Below are positions 33,120 through 41,938 of a stretch of DNA of 45,721 nucleotides, in pieces. Every line of letters starts with the position of its first letter. Position 1 is the first letter of the stretch. A program made the position numbers and the translations under genes. Under the pieces are notes generated by a model that saw nothing but the letters and a program-made list of their open reading frames with translations, made no database searches and was not told the origin of the DNA. Location: positions 34,762 to 80,482 of the forward strand of contig NZ_AZXF01000026.1 in the NCBI RefSeq assembly GCF_000515115.1. Reading direction: 5' to 3'. The DNA comes from Nocardiopsis sp. CNT312 (GTDB taxonomy: Bacteria > Actinomycetota > Actinomycetes > Streptosporangiales > Streptosporangiaceae).

Positions 33120-33355
33120 GTGCCCGAACAGGTCACAGAAACGGTTCCCCCGGCCCCCGGGGCCGGCAGCTGCGGATCACCGGCCGGGGCGGAAGCGCTC
33201 AGTACGGGGCGGCGGTGCTCGTCACCACCGATCACGTGGTCACCTGCACCCACGTCGTCAAGGACGCCACGGGCGGGGAGACAGGGACCGGCATCCGGGT
33301 CAGGATGGACGCCCCAGGCGGTGGCGATGTGGCTTGGCCGCCACTCGCGGTCACG
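33120..33355 (+). pseudogene. Trypsin-like serine protease remnant
   Basis: A GTG at 33120 begins MPEQVTETVPPAPGAG. A shift to another frame near 33160 then gives QLRITGRGGSAQYGAAVLVT followed by TDHVVTCTHVVKDATGG. The second part is the N-terminal barrel of a trypsin-like peptidase, with the catalytic His in VTCTHVV. Resemblance ends after GIRVRMDAPGGGDVAWPP near 33355; the Asp and Ser of the triad and ~200 residues or more are missing. Both a frameshift and a 3' truncation are needed, so this is a dead gene. The 32975–33119 stretch before it is AT-rich and empty. Confidence 0.6.
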
Positions 33356-33417
33356 CGAAACACAGGGTTCACGCGCGAACAGAGTCGCCGAAACACGTTC
33401 TTTCTACCGTCGAACCC

Positions 33418-34128
33418 ATGGACACACCGCTGTATACACGCCTGGAACCCGCGGCATCGCGCCGCGATCGGGTCTATGTGCAGTTGCGCGAGGAGGTCCT
33501 GAGCGGGCGGGTCACCCCCCGCACACGCCTGGGCGAGGTCCGCCTGGCCGAGCACTTGGGCGTCTCCCGCACCCCCGTGCGCGAGGCCCTCGCACGCCTG
33601 CACTCCGACGGCCTCGTCGAGCGCCGCGAGAACGGCTTCTACGTTACCGTCCCCAACCTCCCCGAGCTCCGCGACCTCTACGAACTCCGGGTCACCCTCG
33701 AACTGCGGGGCATCGCCCGCGTCATCGAGGACCCCGACCTCACCCACGACCGCGTCGTCCTCACCGCCGAGCTCGAACGCTGGGAGAAGCTGCGCGCCGA
33801 CCCTCCCGCCCCCGACCCCTCGTTCGTCCTCCTGGACGAGGAGTTCCACGCCGCCCTCTCCCGCACCTCCGGCAACCACGCCCTCACCGAGTCCCTCGTC
33901 TCCGTCAACCACCGCATCCGCCGCGTGCGCATGTACGACTTCCTGACCGAGGACCGGATCACCTCCACCATCACCGAGCACATCGACATCGTCGAACTCC
34001 TCCTCGACGGTGCGCTCGACGCCGCCTACCGCGCCCTGCACGAACACGTGGGCGCCTCCATGGAGGTCGTCCTCGAACGCGCCCAACGCGCCCTGACCCA
34101 GATGGCGCTCCACGCCGACACACTCTGA
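33418..34128 (+). CDS. GntR-family regulator (FadR/FCD type)
   Basis: 236 residues. The N-terminal winged helix (DRVYVQLREEVLSGRVTPRTRLGEVRLAEHLGVSRTPVREALARLHSDGLVERR) is the GntR DNA-binding motif. The helical C-terminus (LYELRVTLELRGIARVIE, LDEEFHAALSRTSGNHALTE, ITEHIDIVELLLDGALDAAYRALHEHV) is the FCD ligand domain with its Asp/His metal site. The ATG at 33418 has no Shine–Dalgarno; TACCGT sits 7 bases upstream, so the transcript may be leaderless. It lies 50 bp before the urea carboxylase gene on the same strand and is the likely controller of the urea pathway. Confidence 0.9.
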   Translation: MDTPLYTRLEPAASRRDRVYVQLREEVLSGRVTPRTRLGEVRLAEHLGVSRTPVREALARLHSDGLVERRENGFYVTVPNLPELRDLYELRVTLELRGIARVIEDPDLTHDRVVLTAELERWEKLRADPPAPDPSFVLLDEEFHAALSRTSGNHALTESLVSVNHRIRRVRMYDFLTEDRITSTITEHIDIVELLLDGALDAAYRALHEHVGASMEVVLERAQRALTQMALHADTL

Positions 34129-34178
34129 CACCAACCCGCTTCCCGGCACACCGGACCCGGGGGGTAAGGAGAGCCACC

Positions 34179-37100
34179 ATGTTCGACTCCGTGCTCGTCG
34201 CCAACCGCGGTGAGATCGCCTGCCGCGTCATCCGCTCCGCCCGGGAACTGGGCCTGCGCACCGTCGCTGTCTACTCCGACGCCGACGCGGGCGCGCCGCA
34301 CACCCGGCTCGCCGACGAGGCCGTCCGGCTCGGCCCGGCACCGGCCGCCGAGAGCTACCTGAACACCGCACGCGTACTCGGCGCGGCCGCCGCCACAGGG
34401 GTCGGCGCCGTCCACCCCGGCTACGGCTTCCTGTCCGAGAACGCCGCCTTCGCCCGCGCCGTGGAGGCGGCGGGCCTGGTGTTCGTCGGCCCCGAACCCC
34501 GCCACCTGGAGGAGTTCGGCGACAAGCACACCGCCCGCGCGGCCGCCGCCGCTGCCGGGCTGCCCATGGTGGCGGGCAGCGGCCTCCTCGCCGACGCCGG
34601 TGCCGCGGTCGCCGCGGCGGAGGACATCGGATATCCGGTCATCCTCAAGTCGACCGCCGGAGGCGGCGGGATCGGTCTGCTGCCCTGCGACGACGAGGCC
34701 GCGCTGCGCTCCGCCTTCGACCGGGTGAGCCGACTGGCGAAGACCCACTTCGGCGGGGGCGGCGTGTTCCTCGAACGCTTCGTCCCCCGCGCCCGTCACA
34801 TCGAGGTACAGGTCTTCGGCGACGGTACCGGCCGCGTCGTCACCCTCGGGGACCGCGACTGCTCCCTCCAGCGCCGCAACCAGAAGGTCGTGGAGGAGGC
34901 ACCCGCCCCCGGCCTGCCCGGGGACCTGCGCGCCGAACTCCACCGCACCGCCCGCGCGCTGTGCGCCGAAGCCGCCTACCGCAGCGCCGGAACGGTGGAG
35001 TTCGTCTACGACGTCGACCGCGGTGAGGCGTCCTTCCTGGAGGTCAACGCCCGGCTCCAGGTGGAGCACCCGGTGACCGAGGAGGTGACCGGGGTCGACC
35101 TGGTCGCGTGGATGCTGCGGCTGGCGCGCGGTGAGGACGTCCTCGACGGCGTCCCCCCGGAGGGGCCGGTGCCGACCGGCCACGCCGTCGAGGCCCGCGT
35201 GTACGCCGAGGACCCCGCACACGACTTCCGGCCCAGCTCCGGCCTGCTCACCCGGGTGGAGACGCCCGCCGGGGTGCGCGTCGACGGCTGGGTGGAGACC
35301 GGCCAGCGCGTCACCAGCGACTACGACCCCATGCTCGCCAAGGTCATCGCCGCCGGGGCGGACCGGGCCCAGGCCCTGGACCGGCTCGGCGCGGCCCTGG
35401 CCGAGACGCGGATCGACGGCGTCCAGACCAACCTGGGCCTGCTGCGTGCCCTGACCGCGCATCCGGAGGTCCGCGAGGCCGCCCACACCACCGCGACCTG
35501 TTCCGGTGTCGGCGATCCGGAGCCGCGGATCGAGGTCGAGCGCGCCGGAACCCTCACCACCGTGCAGGACTGGCCCGCCCGTACCGGCTACTGGCAGGTG
35601 GGCATCCCCCCGTCGGGGCCCATGGACGACCTGTCCTTCCGGCTGGGCAACGGTGCGCTGGGCAACCCCGAGGGCGCCCCCGGACTGGAGTGCACCGTCG
35701 AGGGGCCCGCCCTGCGGTTCAGTGCGCCGGCGACGGTGTGCGTCACCGGCGCGCCCGCCCGTGTCACCCTCGACGGCGAACCGGTGCCGCAGTGGGAGCC
35801 GGTGGAGGTGCCGGGCGGCGGTGTGCTCGACGTCGGGTTCGCCGACGGTCCCGGCATGCGCACCTACGTGCTCGTGCGCGGCGGCCTGGACGTGCCCGCC
35901 TACCTCGGCAGCGCCGCCACGTTCACCGCCGGGGAGTACGGCGGCCACAGCGGACGCGCCCTCCGGCTCGGCGACGTGCTCCGCCCCGCCGCCCCCGGCG
36001 CCGGCGCTTTGGACCCGCGTCCGGTCCCCGAAGCCGACCGCCCCGACTTCCTCGCCCCCGTCGAGGCGGGAGAGGGCACCGGCGCGCACTGGGACGTCGA
36101 GGTCTCCGAGGGGCCGCACGCCGCCCCCGAGTTCCTCACCCGCCAAGGCCTGGCCGACTTCTACGCGGCCTCCTGGAAGGTGCACCCCCAGTCCGCCCGC
36201 AACGGCGTCCGCCTCTCCGGCCCCAAGCAGAGCTGGGCCCGTCCCGACGGCGGCCAGGCCGGGCTGCACCCCTCCAACATCCACGACAACGCCTACTCCG
36301 TCGGCGCGGTCAACCTGTCCGGTGATACCCCGGTCCTCATGGGCCCCGACGGTCCCAGTCTTGGCGGGTTCGTCTGCCCCGTCACCGTGGTCACCGGTTC
36401 CCGGTGGAAGGTCGGCCAACTGCGCCCCGGTGACACCGTCCGGTTCCACCCGGTGACCGAGGCCGCCGCGGAGAAGCTGCACACCACCCCGACGGCCGCG
36501 CCGCTGCTGCGCTCCAGCGGCGGCGACGGCGACGACGGGGTCCTCGCACGGATCCTGCCCGGCGAGGGCACCCCCGAGGTCACCTACCGCCGCAGCGGAC
36601 ACGACAACCTGCTCGTCGAGTACGGACCCATGGTGCTGGACCTGGGGATGCGCATGCGCGTCCACGCGCTCATGGCCGCGCTGGCCGAGGCGGCTCCGAA
36701 GGGCATCGTCGACGTGACCCCGGGCGTGCGCTCCCTGCACTTGCACACCGACCCCGAGGCGCTGCCGCTGCGCTCGCTGCTCGGCCTCCTCCAGGAGATC
36801 GAGGAGGGGCTGCCGCCCACCTCCCGCCTGCGGGTGCCCAGCCGCACCCTGCACCTGCCGCTGTCCTTCGACGACCCGTCGATCCACGAGGCGATCAGCC
36901 GCTACGAGACGAGTGTGCGCGACGACGCGCCCTGGAACCCCGACAACATCGAGTTCATCCGCCGTATCAACGGCCTCGACACGGTGGAGCAGGTGCGCGA
37001 CACCGTCTTCGACGCCTCCTACCTGGTGCTGGGCCTGGGTGACGTGTACCTGGGCGCACCCGCCGCCACCCCGCTTGATCCGCGTCACCGGCTGGTGACC

Positions 37101-37799
37101 ACCAAGTACAGCCCGGCGCGCACCTGGACGCCGGAGGCCGGGGTGGGGATCGGCGGTGCCTACCTGTGCGTGTACGGCATGGAGAGCCCCGGCGGCTACC
37201 AGCTCATCGGCCGCACTGTGCCCATCTGGTCCGGTCTGCGCCAGTACGGGCCCTTCGAACCGGGGACCCCCTGGCTGTTGCGGTTCTTCGACCGGCTCAC
37301 CTGGTACCCGGTGGAGAAGGAGGAGCTGCTGGACATCCGCGCCGACCTCCTTGCCGGACGCCACGAGCTGGAGATCAGCGACGGTGAGTTCGTCCTCGCC
37401 GACCACGAGCGCTTCCTCGCCGAGAACGCCGACTCCATCCGGGTCTTCCGCGAGCGCCAGGACGCAGCCTTCGAGGCCGAGCGGCAGCGGTGGGAGGCGG
37501 CGGGCGAGTTCGAGGACCGCCCCGAGCCCGAACCCGTCGCCGACGCCGGGGTGCTGGACCTGCCGCCCGGCGCGGGCCTGGTGGAGTCACCGCTGTCCGC
37601 CTCGGTGTGGAAGGTGGACGTCCGCCCCGGAGACACCGTCGAGGAGGGGCAGCCCGTCGTCGTCCTGGAGGCCATGAAACTGGAAGTGGTGGTCCGGGCC
37701 CCCTGCGCGGGAACGGTCTCCGACATCCTGGTCGCACCGGGCCAGCACCTCGATCCCGGGCGTGCCATGGCCGTGATCACGCGAGGAGGAGACGCCTGA
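34179..37799 (+). CDS. uca: Urea carboxylase
   Basis: 1206 residues, full length. Residues 1–450 are a biotin carboxylase (VANRGEIACRVIRSARELG, HPGYGFLSENAAFA, KSTAGGGGIGLL, FLEVNARLQVEHPVTEEVTG). Residues ~470–1000 contain the allophanate-hydrolase-subunit/KipI-type domains (TVQDWPARTGYWQVGIPPSGP, KQSWARPDGGQAGLHPSNIHDN, IRRINGLDTVEQV). The C-terminus is a biotinyl domain with the carrier Lys near 1167 in EAMKLE. It converts urea, bicarbonate and ATP to allophanate (urea-1-carboxylate). GTAAGGAGA precedes the ATG at 34179. The allophanate hydrolase gene follows with an overlapping start. The usual urea-carboxylase-associated proteins and a transporter are not adjacent. Confidence 0.95.
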   Translation: MFDSVLVANRGEIACRVIRSARELGLRTVAVYSDADAGAPHTRLADEAVRLGPAPAAESYLNTARVLGAAAATGVGAVHPGYGFLSENAAFARAVEAAGLVFVGPEPRHLEEFGDKHTARAAAAAAGLPMVAGSGLLADAGAAVAAAEDIGYPVILKSTAGGGGIGLLPCDDEAALRSAFDRVSRLAKTHFGGGGVFLERFVPRARHIEVQVFGDGTGRVVTLGDRDCSLQRRNQKVVEEAPAPGLPGDLRAELHRTARALCAEAAYRSAGTVEFVYDVDRGEASFLEVNARLQVEHPVTEEVTGVDLVAWMLRLARGEDVLDGVPPEGPVPTGHAVEARVYAEDPAHDFRPSSGLLTRVETPAGVRVDGWVETGQRVTSDYDPMLAKVIAAGADRAQALDRLGAALAETRIDGVQTNLGLLRALTAHPEVREAAHTTATCSGVGDPEPRIEVERAGTLTTVQDWPARTGYWQVGIPPSGPMDDLSFRLGNGALGNPEGAPGLECTVEGPALRFSAPATVCVTGAPARVTLDGEPVPQWEPVEVPGGGVLDVGFADGPGMRTYVLVRGGLDVPAYLGSAATFTAGEYGGHSGRALRLGDVLRPAAPGAGALDPRPVPEADRPDFLAPVEAGEGTGAHWDVEVSEGPHAAPEFLTRQGLADFYAASWKVHPQSARNGVRLSGPKQSWARPDGGQAGLHPSNIHDNAYSVGAVNLSGDTPVLMGPDGPSLGGFVCPVTVVTGSRWKVGQLRPGDTVRFHPVTEAAAEKLHTTPTAAPLLRSSGGDGDDGVLARILPGEGTPEVTYRRSGHDNLLVEYGPMVLDLGMRMRVHALMAALAEAAPKGIVDVTPGVRSLHLHTDPEALPLRSLLGLLQEIEEGLPPTSRLRVPSRTLHLPLSFDDPSIHEAISRYETSVRDDAPWNPDNIEFIRRINGLDTVEQVRDTVFDASYLVLGLGDVYLGAPAATPLDPRHRLVTTKYSPARTWTPEAGVGIGGAYLCVYGMESPGGYQLIGRTVPIWSGLRQYGPFEPGTPWLLRFFDRLTWYPVEKEELLDIRADLLAGRHELEISDGEFVLADHERFLAENADSIRVFRERQDAAFEAERQRWEAAGEFEDRPEPEPVADAGVLDLPPGAGLVESPLSASVWKVDVRPGDTVEEGQPVVVLEAMKLEVVVRAPCAGTVSDILVAPGQHLDPGRAMAVITRGGDA

Positions 37800-39517
37800 T
37801 GCCCACCCCGACCGACCGCGTCCACGAGGCCTACCGCAGGATCGCGGCGGCCGACCGCCCCGAGGTCTGGGTCACCCTGCGTCCCGAGCGGGACGTGGCT
37901 TTGGAGGCCGAGGCGGTGGAGGAGCGCCTCGCGGCGGGGGAGGACCTGCCGCTGGCGGGCGTCCTCGTCGCGGTCAAGGACAACATCGACGTGGCCGGCC
38001 TGCCCACCACGGCGGCGTGCGAGGAGTACGCCTACACGCCCGAGCGCAGCGCCACGGCGGTGCGGCGGCTGGCGGCGGCCGGCGCCCTGGTGCTCGGCAA
38101 GACCAACCTGGACCAGTTCGCCACGGGCCTGGTCGGCACGCGCAGCCCCTACGGGGCGGTCCGCCACGCGCACCGCCCCGAGCGAATCTCCGGCGGCTCC
38201 AGTTCGGGTTCGGCGGTTGCCGTCGCCCTGGGGATCGCCGACGCGGCCCTGGGCACCGACACGGCCGGGTCGGGCCGGGTGCCCGCTGCGCTGCACGGGA
38301 TCGTGGGGCTCAAGCCCTCGGTGGGGCTCGTCCCCGCTACCGGGGTGGTCCCGGCGGCCAGGCCCTACGACTGCGTCACCGTGTTCGGTCCGGACTTGGC
38401 GTCGGCGACGGCCGTGCTCAAGGTGATGACCGGCCCCGACCCCGAGGATCCGTACAGCCGCACCTGGCCCGCTGACACCAGGCTGGCCCCGCGCGGTGCC
38501 GGAAGGGTGGCCGTCCCGACCAGCGACGGGCTGGCGGTGCTCAGCGCCGCCGAACGCGCGTCCTTCCGCGCCGCCGCCGACCGCCTGCGGGAGACCGGCG
38601 CGGAGATCGGGGAGGTGGACGTGGCACCGCTGCTGGAGGCGGCCCGGCTGCTCTACGACGGCGCGCTGGTCGCCGAGCGCTACGCCGCCGTGGGCGATTT
38701 CCTGGAGGGCGAGCCCGCGTCGGCCGATCCCACGGTGTCGGGGATCATCCTGGCCGCGGCGGACCTGGCCGCGCCCGCGCTCGCCGCCGACCAGCAGCGG
38801 CTGGTCGCCTACCGGTCGGCCGCGCGCGAACTGCTGGCCGGGTTCGACGCGCTGATGCTGCCCACCACCGTGGGCCATCCCACCCTGGAGGAGGTGGCGG
38901 CCGACCCGGTGGGGGTGAACTCGCGGATGGGCACCTACACCAACTTCGTGAACCTGCTGGACCTGTCGGCGGTGGCGGTTCCGGTGGGGGAGGCGGACGG
39001 GCACGATTTCGGGGTGACCCTCGTCGGCCGGGCTTTCGAGGACCAGGTGGCCTTGGACCTGGCCGCCGCCCTGACGGGCCTCCCAGCGGGGGAGGTGTAC
39101 CCGGAACCGGGCGTGGAGCTGGCCGTGTTCGGGGCGCACCTGCGCGGGCAGCCGCTCAACCACCAGCTCACCGACCTGGGGGCGCGGTTCGTGCGGGAGG
39201 CGCAGACCAGCACGGACTACCGGATGTACGCCCTGGCCACCACACCGCCCAAGCCGGGGTTGCAGCGGGTGGACGAGGGCGGGGCAGCGATCCGCTGCGA
39301 GGTCTGGCGGGTCTCCCCTGCGGGGCTGGGCGCGTTCCTGGCCGCGTTGCCCGCACCGATGGCGCTGGGTTCGGTCACCCTGGCCGACGGCCGTTCGGTG
39401 GTGGGTTTCGGCTGCGAGGCCGCCGCTGTGGCCGGGGCCGAGGACATCACCGGCCACGGCGGGTGGCTCGCCTACCTGGCCTCCCGGGAGGCCAGGCAGG
39501 CACTGGACGTGTCATAG
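37799..39517 (+). CDS. atzF: Allophanate hydrolase
   Basis: 572 residues. The start ATG overlaps the urea carboxylase stop (TGATG), so translation is coupled. The amidase-signature domain (to about 430) has the catalytic Lys60 in VAVKDNID, the GGSSSGSA loop at 132–139 with the cis-Ser, and the nucleophile Ser158 in GTDTAGSGRVPA. The C-terminal ~120 residues (LAVFGAHLRGQPLNHQL, TDYRMYAL, GSVTLADGRSVVGFGCE) form the AtzF-type C-terminal domain that completes the two-step hydrolysis. It splits allophanate to two CO2 and two ammonia, finishing the ATP-driven urea route. MLPTTVGHP is conserved. Confidence 0.94.
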   Translation: MPTPTDRVHEAYRRIAAADRPEVWVTLRPERDVALEAEAVEERLAAGEDLPLAGVLVAVKDNIDVAGLPTTAACEEYAYTPERSATAVRRLAAAGALVLGKTNLDQFATGLVGTRSPYGAVRHAHRPERISGGSSSGSAVAVALGIADAALGTDTAGSGRVPAALHGIVGLKPSVGLVPATGVVPAARPYDCVTVFGPDLASATAVLKVMTGPDPEDPYSRTWPADTRLAPRGAGRVAVPTSDGLAVLSAAERASFRAAADRLRETGAEIGEVDVAPLLEAARLLYDGALVAERYAAVGDFLEGEPASADPTVSGIILAAADLAAPALAADQQRLVAYRSAARELLAGFDALMLPTTVGHPTLEEVAADPVGVNSRMGTYTNFVNLLDLSAVAVPVGEADGHDFGVTLVGRAFEDQVALDLAAALTGLPAGEVYPEPGVELAVFGAHLRGQPLNHQLTDLGARFVREAQTSTDYRMYALATTPPKPGLQRVDEGGAAIRCEVWRVSPAGLGAFLAALPAPMALGSVTLADGRSVVGFGCEAAAVAGAEDITGHGGWLAYLASREARQALDVS

Positions 39518-39735
39518 AGCGCCCGGACGCGGACGACCCCCTCGTCGCCCGGGCGGTGGGGCACCGTGGCGCTGTGGTGTTCACGAGCGGCCCCGCTCGC
39601 ATCACTGCTTCTGTGGATGACACCGGCTCTGACGATGCGCACGTGGTCGCCGTGTGACCTCCGCAGTCCCGTTGCTGCGGCCCCGGCTCCGGGACCCTCC
39701 CGGCCGGCCGTCCCGTTTTGCCCTTCCAGGGCGTC

Positions 39736-39766
39736 TGTCCTAGAGTTCCGGCGTTCCTCTAGGACA
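39736..39766. promoter_or_regulatory. Inverted-repeat operator upstream of the TetR fragment
   Basis: TGTCCTAGAG (39736–39745) and CTCTAGGACA (39757–39766) are perfect inverted copies 11 bp apart. AGGACAGACGTCCT adds a second overlapping dyad up to 39774. The position ~40 bp before the TetR start is typical of autoregulation. Confidence 0.7.
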
Positions 39767-39806
39767 GACGTCCTGGAGGTGGGAGAGCGCAGCGGGGTGG
39801 ACTCCG

Positions 39807-39989
39807 GTGGACACACGGCAGCGGATCGTGGACGCCGCGCATCGGCTGTTCTACGAGCAGGGGTTCGATCGGACCTCGTTCGCCTCGGTCGCCGAGAACC
39901 CGTTCGTGGTCCACGGCGTGGTGACTGCGGAGGTCGTCGGCGTCGCCCCGAACCTGACCGACCCGCGGCTGCCCTTTCTCGCCGCCTGA
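39807..39989 (+). pseudogene. TetR-family regulator, truncated
   Basis: The GTG at 39807 starts MDTRQRIVDAAHRLFYEQGFDRTSFASVAE, the first two helices of a TetR DNA-binding domain. The frame then switches to NPFVVHGVVTAEVVGVAPNL and stops at residue 60. The recognition helix (normally ..GVSKGxFYxHF..) and the ~150-residue ligand domain are missing. This looks like an internal deletion rather than a real mini-regulator. The operator upstream is intact. The 3' part (39900–39989) resembles no known family and may be a fragment of another gene. The DNA glycosylase gene starts 15 bp after the stop. Confidence 0.7.
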
Positions 39990-40004
39990 AGGATCGAGGA
40001 GGCC

Positions 40005-40610
40005 ATGGATCTCTTCACCGCCCCGGACGGCCGTCCCCGCTGCGCCTGGGCCGGCGCCACACCGGAGATGCTCGCCTACCACGACACCGAGTGGGGATTC
40101 CCGGTCACCGACGACCGAAGGCTCTTCGAGAAGGTCAGCCTGGAGGGGTTCCAGTCCGGGCTGAGCTGGCGAACGATCCTGGACAAGCGGGAGAACTTCC
40201 GCCAGGCCTTCGCCGGGTTCGACTTCCACGCCGTGGCGCGCTTCGATGAGGCGGACGTCGAGCGCTTGCTCGGCGACGCCGGGATCGTCCGGCACCGGGG
40301 CAAGATCGCGGCCGTGATCGCCAACGCCGGCGGGGCGGTGGAGCTCCAGAGGGAGGCTGGGTCGCTGGCGGCGTTCTTCTGGCGCCACGAGCCCCCTGCG
40401 GACGAGGTGGACCCGCCGCAGAGCGCGACCTTCTCCCCGGCGTCGGTGGCGCTGTCCAAGGACCTGAAGAAGCGTGGCTGGAGGTTCGTCGGGCCGACGA
40501 CCGCGTTCGCGTTCATGCAGGCGATGGGGCTGGGGAACGACCACGCCGCCGGATGCGCCCTGCGTCCCGCCGTGGCGGAGGCCCGCAGGGGGTTCACACC
40601 GCCGAAATGA
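40005..40610 (+). CDS. tag: DNA-3-methyladenine glycosylase I
   Basis: 201 residues. RCAWAGATPEMLAYHDTEWGFPVTDDRRLFEKVSLEGFQSGLSW and TILDKRENFRQAFAGFD are the Tag signature; the Glu in SLEGFQSGLSW lines the base pocket. Zinc ligands are Cys13, the His of YHDTEW, and the C-terminal His and Cys of NDHAAGC. The enzyme removes 3-methyladenine from alkylated DNA. GAGGAGG precedes the ATG at 40005. It follows the broken TetR gene on the same strand, so the operator upstream of that gene may once have controlled it. Confidence 0.94.
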   Translation: MDLFTAPDGRPRCAWAGATPEMLAYHDTEWGFPVTDDRRLFEKVSLEGFQSGLSWRTILDKRENFRQAFAGFDFHAVARFDEADVERLLGDAGIVRHRGKIAAVIANAGGAVELQREAGSLAAFFWRHEPPADEVDPPQSATFSPASVALSKDLKKRGWRFVGPTTAFAFMQAMGLGNDHAAGCALRPAVAEARRGFTPPK

Positions 40611-40614
40611 CGGT

Positions 40615-40646
40615 GGTCCCGTCCACACGCGCCGGTGGACGGGACC
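40615..40646. terminator. Bidirectional hairpin between tag and nhaA
   Basis: GGTCCCGTCCAC and GTGGACGGGACC form a perfect 12-bp stem with an 8-base loop, between the convergent stops at 40610 and 40661. Confidence 0.8.
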
Positions 40647-40660
40647 GCCGCCACACGGTG

Positions 40661-41938
40661 TCAGCCTTGGGAGCCGGTCCCGCCAGCCGGGGCGGAGGCC
40701 GGGACCTTGCGGTAGTGCTGGTTGCGGAGGCTCAGGATGACCGAGCCCAGCACGGTGGCGATCAGCGACGCGATCAGCACACCCGACTTGGCGTGGGTGA
40801 GGTGCTCGGCCGACCCGGCGAAGGAGAGTTCGGCGATGAGCAGGGAGACGGTGAAGCCGATCCCCGCGAGCAGCGACATCCCGACGAGGTCGACCCACTT
40901 CAGGCTGGGGTTGAGTTCGGCCGAGGTGACCTTGGTGGTCACCCAGGCTCCGCCGACGATCCCGAGGACCTTGCCGACCACCAGGCCGAGGATGATGCCG
41001 AGCCCGGCCGGATCGGTGAACACCGCCCCCATGCTGTCGAAGACCACGCCCGCGGAGAAGAAGGCGAAGATCGGCAGGGCCAGGCCCGCGGACCAGGGGC
41101 GCAGCATGTGCTCGACGCGGTGGCTGGGGTCCTGGATCTCTCCGGGCAGGGTCGTGGTGCGCATGAGCAGACCCATGGCCACACCGGCGATGGTGGCGTG
41201 GACGCCGCTCTCGTGAACGAGGAACCAGATGACGGCGGCCAGCGGGACGTAGACGATCCAGTTGGGCAGCGCGGAGGCGTTGAGCTTGGCGGCCAGCCCC
41301 TTGCCGCGCTGGAGGTAGGCGAAGACGGCGAGGAGGACGGCGGCCGCACCGAGGGCGACGAAGTTGATGCCGCTGGTGTAGAAGACGGCGATGACGATGA
41401 CGGCGCCGAGGTCGTCCACGATCGCCAGGGTCAGCAGGAAGGTGCGCAGCGGGGTCGGCAGGTGGCGGCCGACGACGGCGAGGATCGCCACGGCGAAGGC
41501 GATGTCGGTGGCCATCGGGATGCCCCACCCGCCGATGGTCTCCGGGGAGGAGAGGTTGATCGCCACGTAGATGCCGGCGGGGATGACCATGCCGCAGATG
41601 GCGGCGACGATCGGCAGCATGGCGCGCCGCGGGTTGCGCAGTTCGCCGTGGACGAACTCCTCCTTGAGTTCGTTGCCGACGACGAAGAAGAACACCGCGA
41701 GCAGTCCGTCGGCGGCCCAGGTCTCCAGACTCAGGTCGAGGTGGAGGGCGTGGGGGCCGATCGTGATCTCGCGCAACTGCTCGTAGACCTCCCCGAAGGG
41801 GGAGTTGATCCAGATGAGGGCCAGGAGCGCCGCGCCGATGAGGATGAAGCCCCCGACGCTGTCACTGCGCAGTACGTTGGCGAAACGGGCGAGCGGTGAG
41901 GTCTCTGGGGTGGGGCTTACGTCCGGGTCGATGCTCAT
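40661..41938 (-). CDS. nhaA: Na+/H+ antiporter NhaA
   Basis: 425 residues with about twelve transmembrane helices. The NhaA marks are FFFVVGNELKEEFVHGEL, GGWGIPMATDIAFAVAILA, LTLAIVDDLGAVIVIAVFYT with the paired ion-binding aspartates, PLAAVIWFLVHESGVHATIAGVAMGLL, and GIGFTVSLLIAELSF near the C-terminus. It exchanges external protons for internal sodium and supports pH and salt tolerance. The ATG at 41938 is preceded by GGAGAA on the minus strand. No other gene shares its transcript. Confidence 0.94.
   Translation of the reverse strand: MSIDPDVSPTPETSPLARFANVLRSDSVGGFILIGAALLALIWINSPFGEVYEQLREITIGPHALHLDLSLETWAADGLLAVFFFVVGNELKEEFVHGELRNPRRAMLPIVAAICGMVIPAGIYVAINLSSPETIGGWGIPMATDIAFAVAILAVVGRHLPTPLRTFLLTLAIVDDLGAVIVIAVFYTSGINFVALGAAAVLLAVFAYLQRGKGLAAKLNASALPNWIVYVPLAAVIWFLVHESGVHATIAGVAMGLLMRTTTLPGEIQDPSHRVEHMLRPWSAGLALPIFAFFSAGVVFDSMGAVFTDPAGLGIILGLVVGKVLGIVGGAWVTTKVTSAELNPSLKWVDLVGMSLLAGIGFTVSLLIAELSFAGSAEHLTHAKSGVLIASLIATVLGSVILSLRNQHYRKVPASAPAGGTGSQG

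Noticed and set aside
34026..37406. 1126-codon minus-strand frame opposite urea carboxylase
   Set aside because: It mirrors the codons of a clearly conserved enzyme and shows no domain.
37196..39457. 753-codon minus-strand frame opposite allophanate hydrolase
   Set aside because: It is a shadow of the urea carboxylase/allophanate hydrolase genes without motifs.
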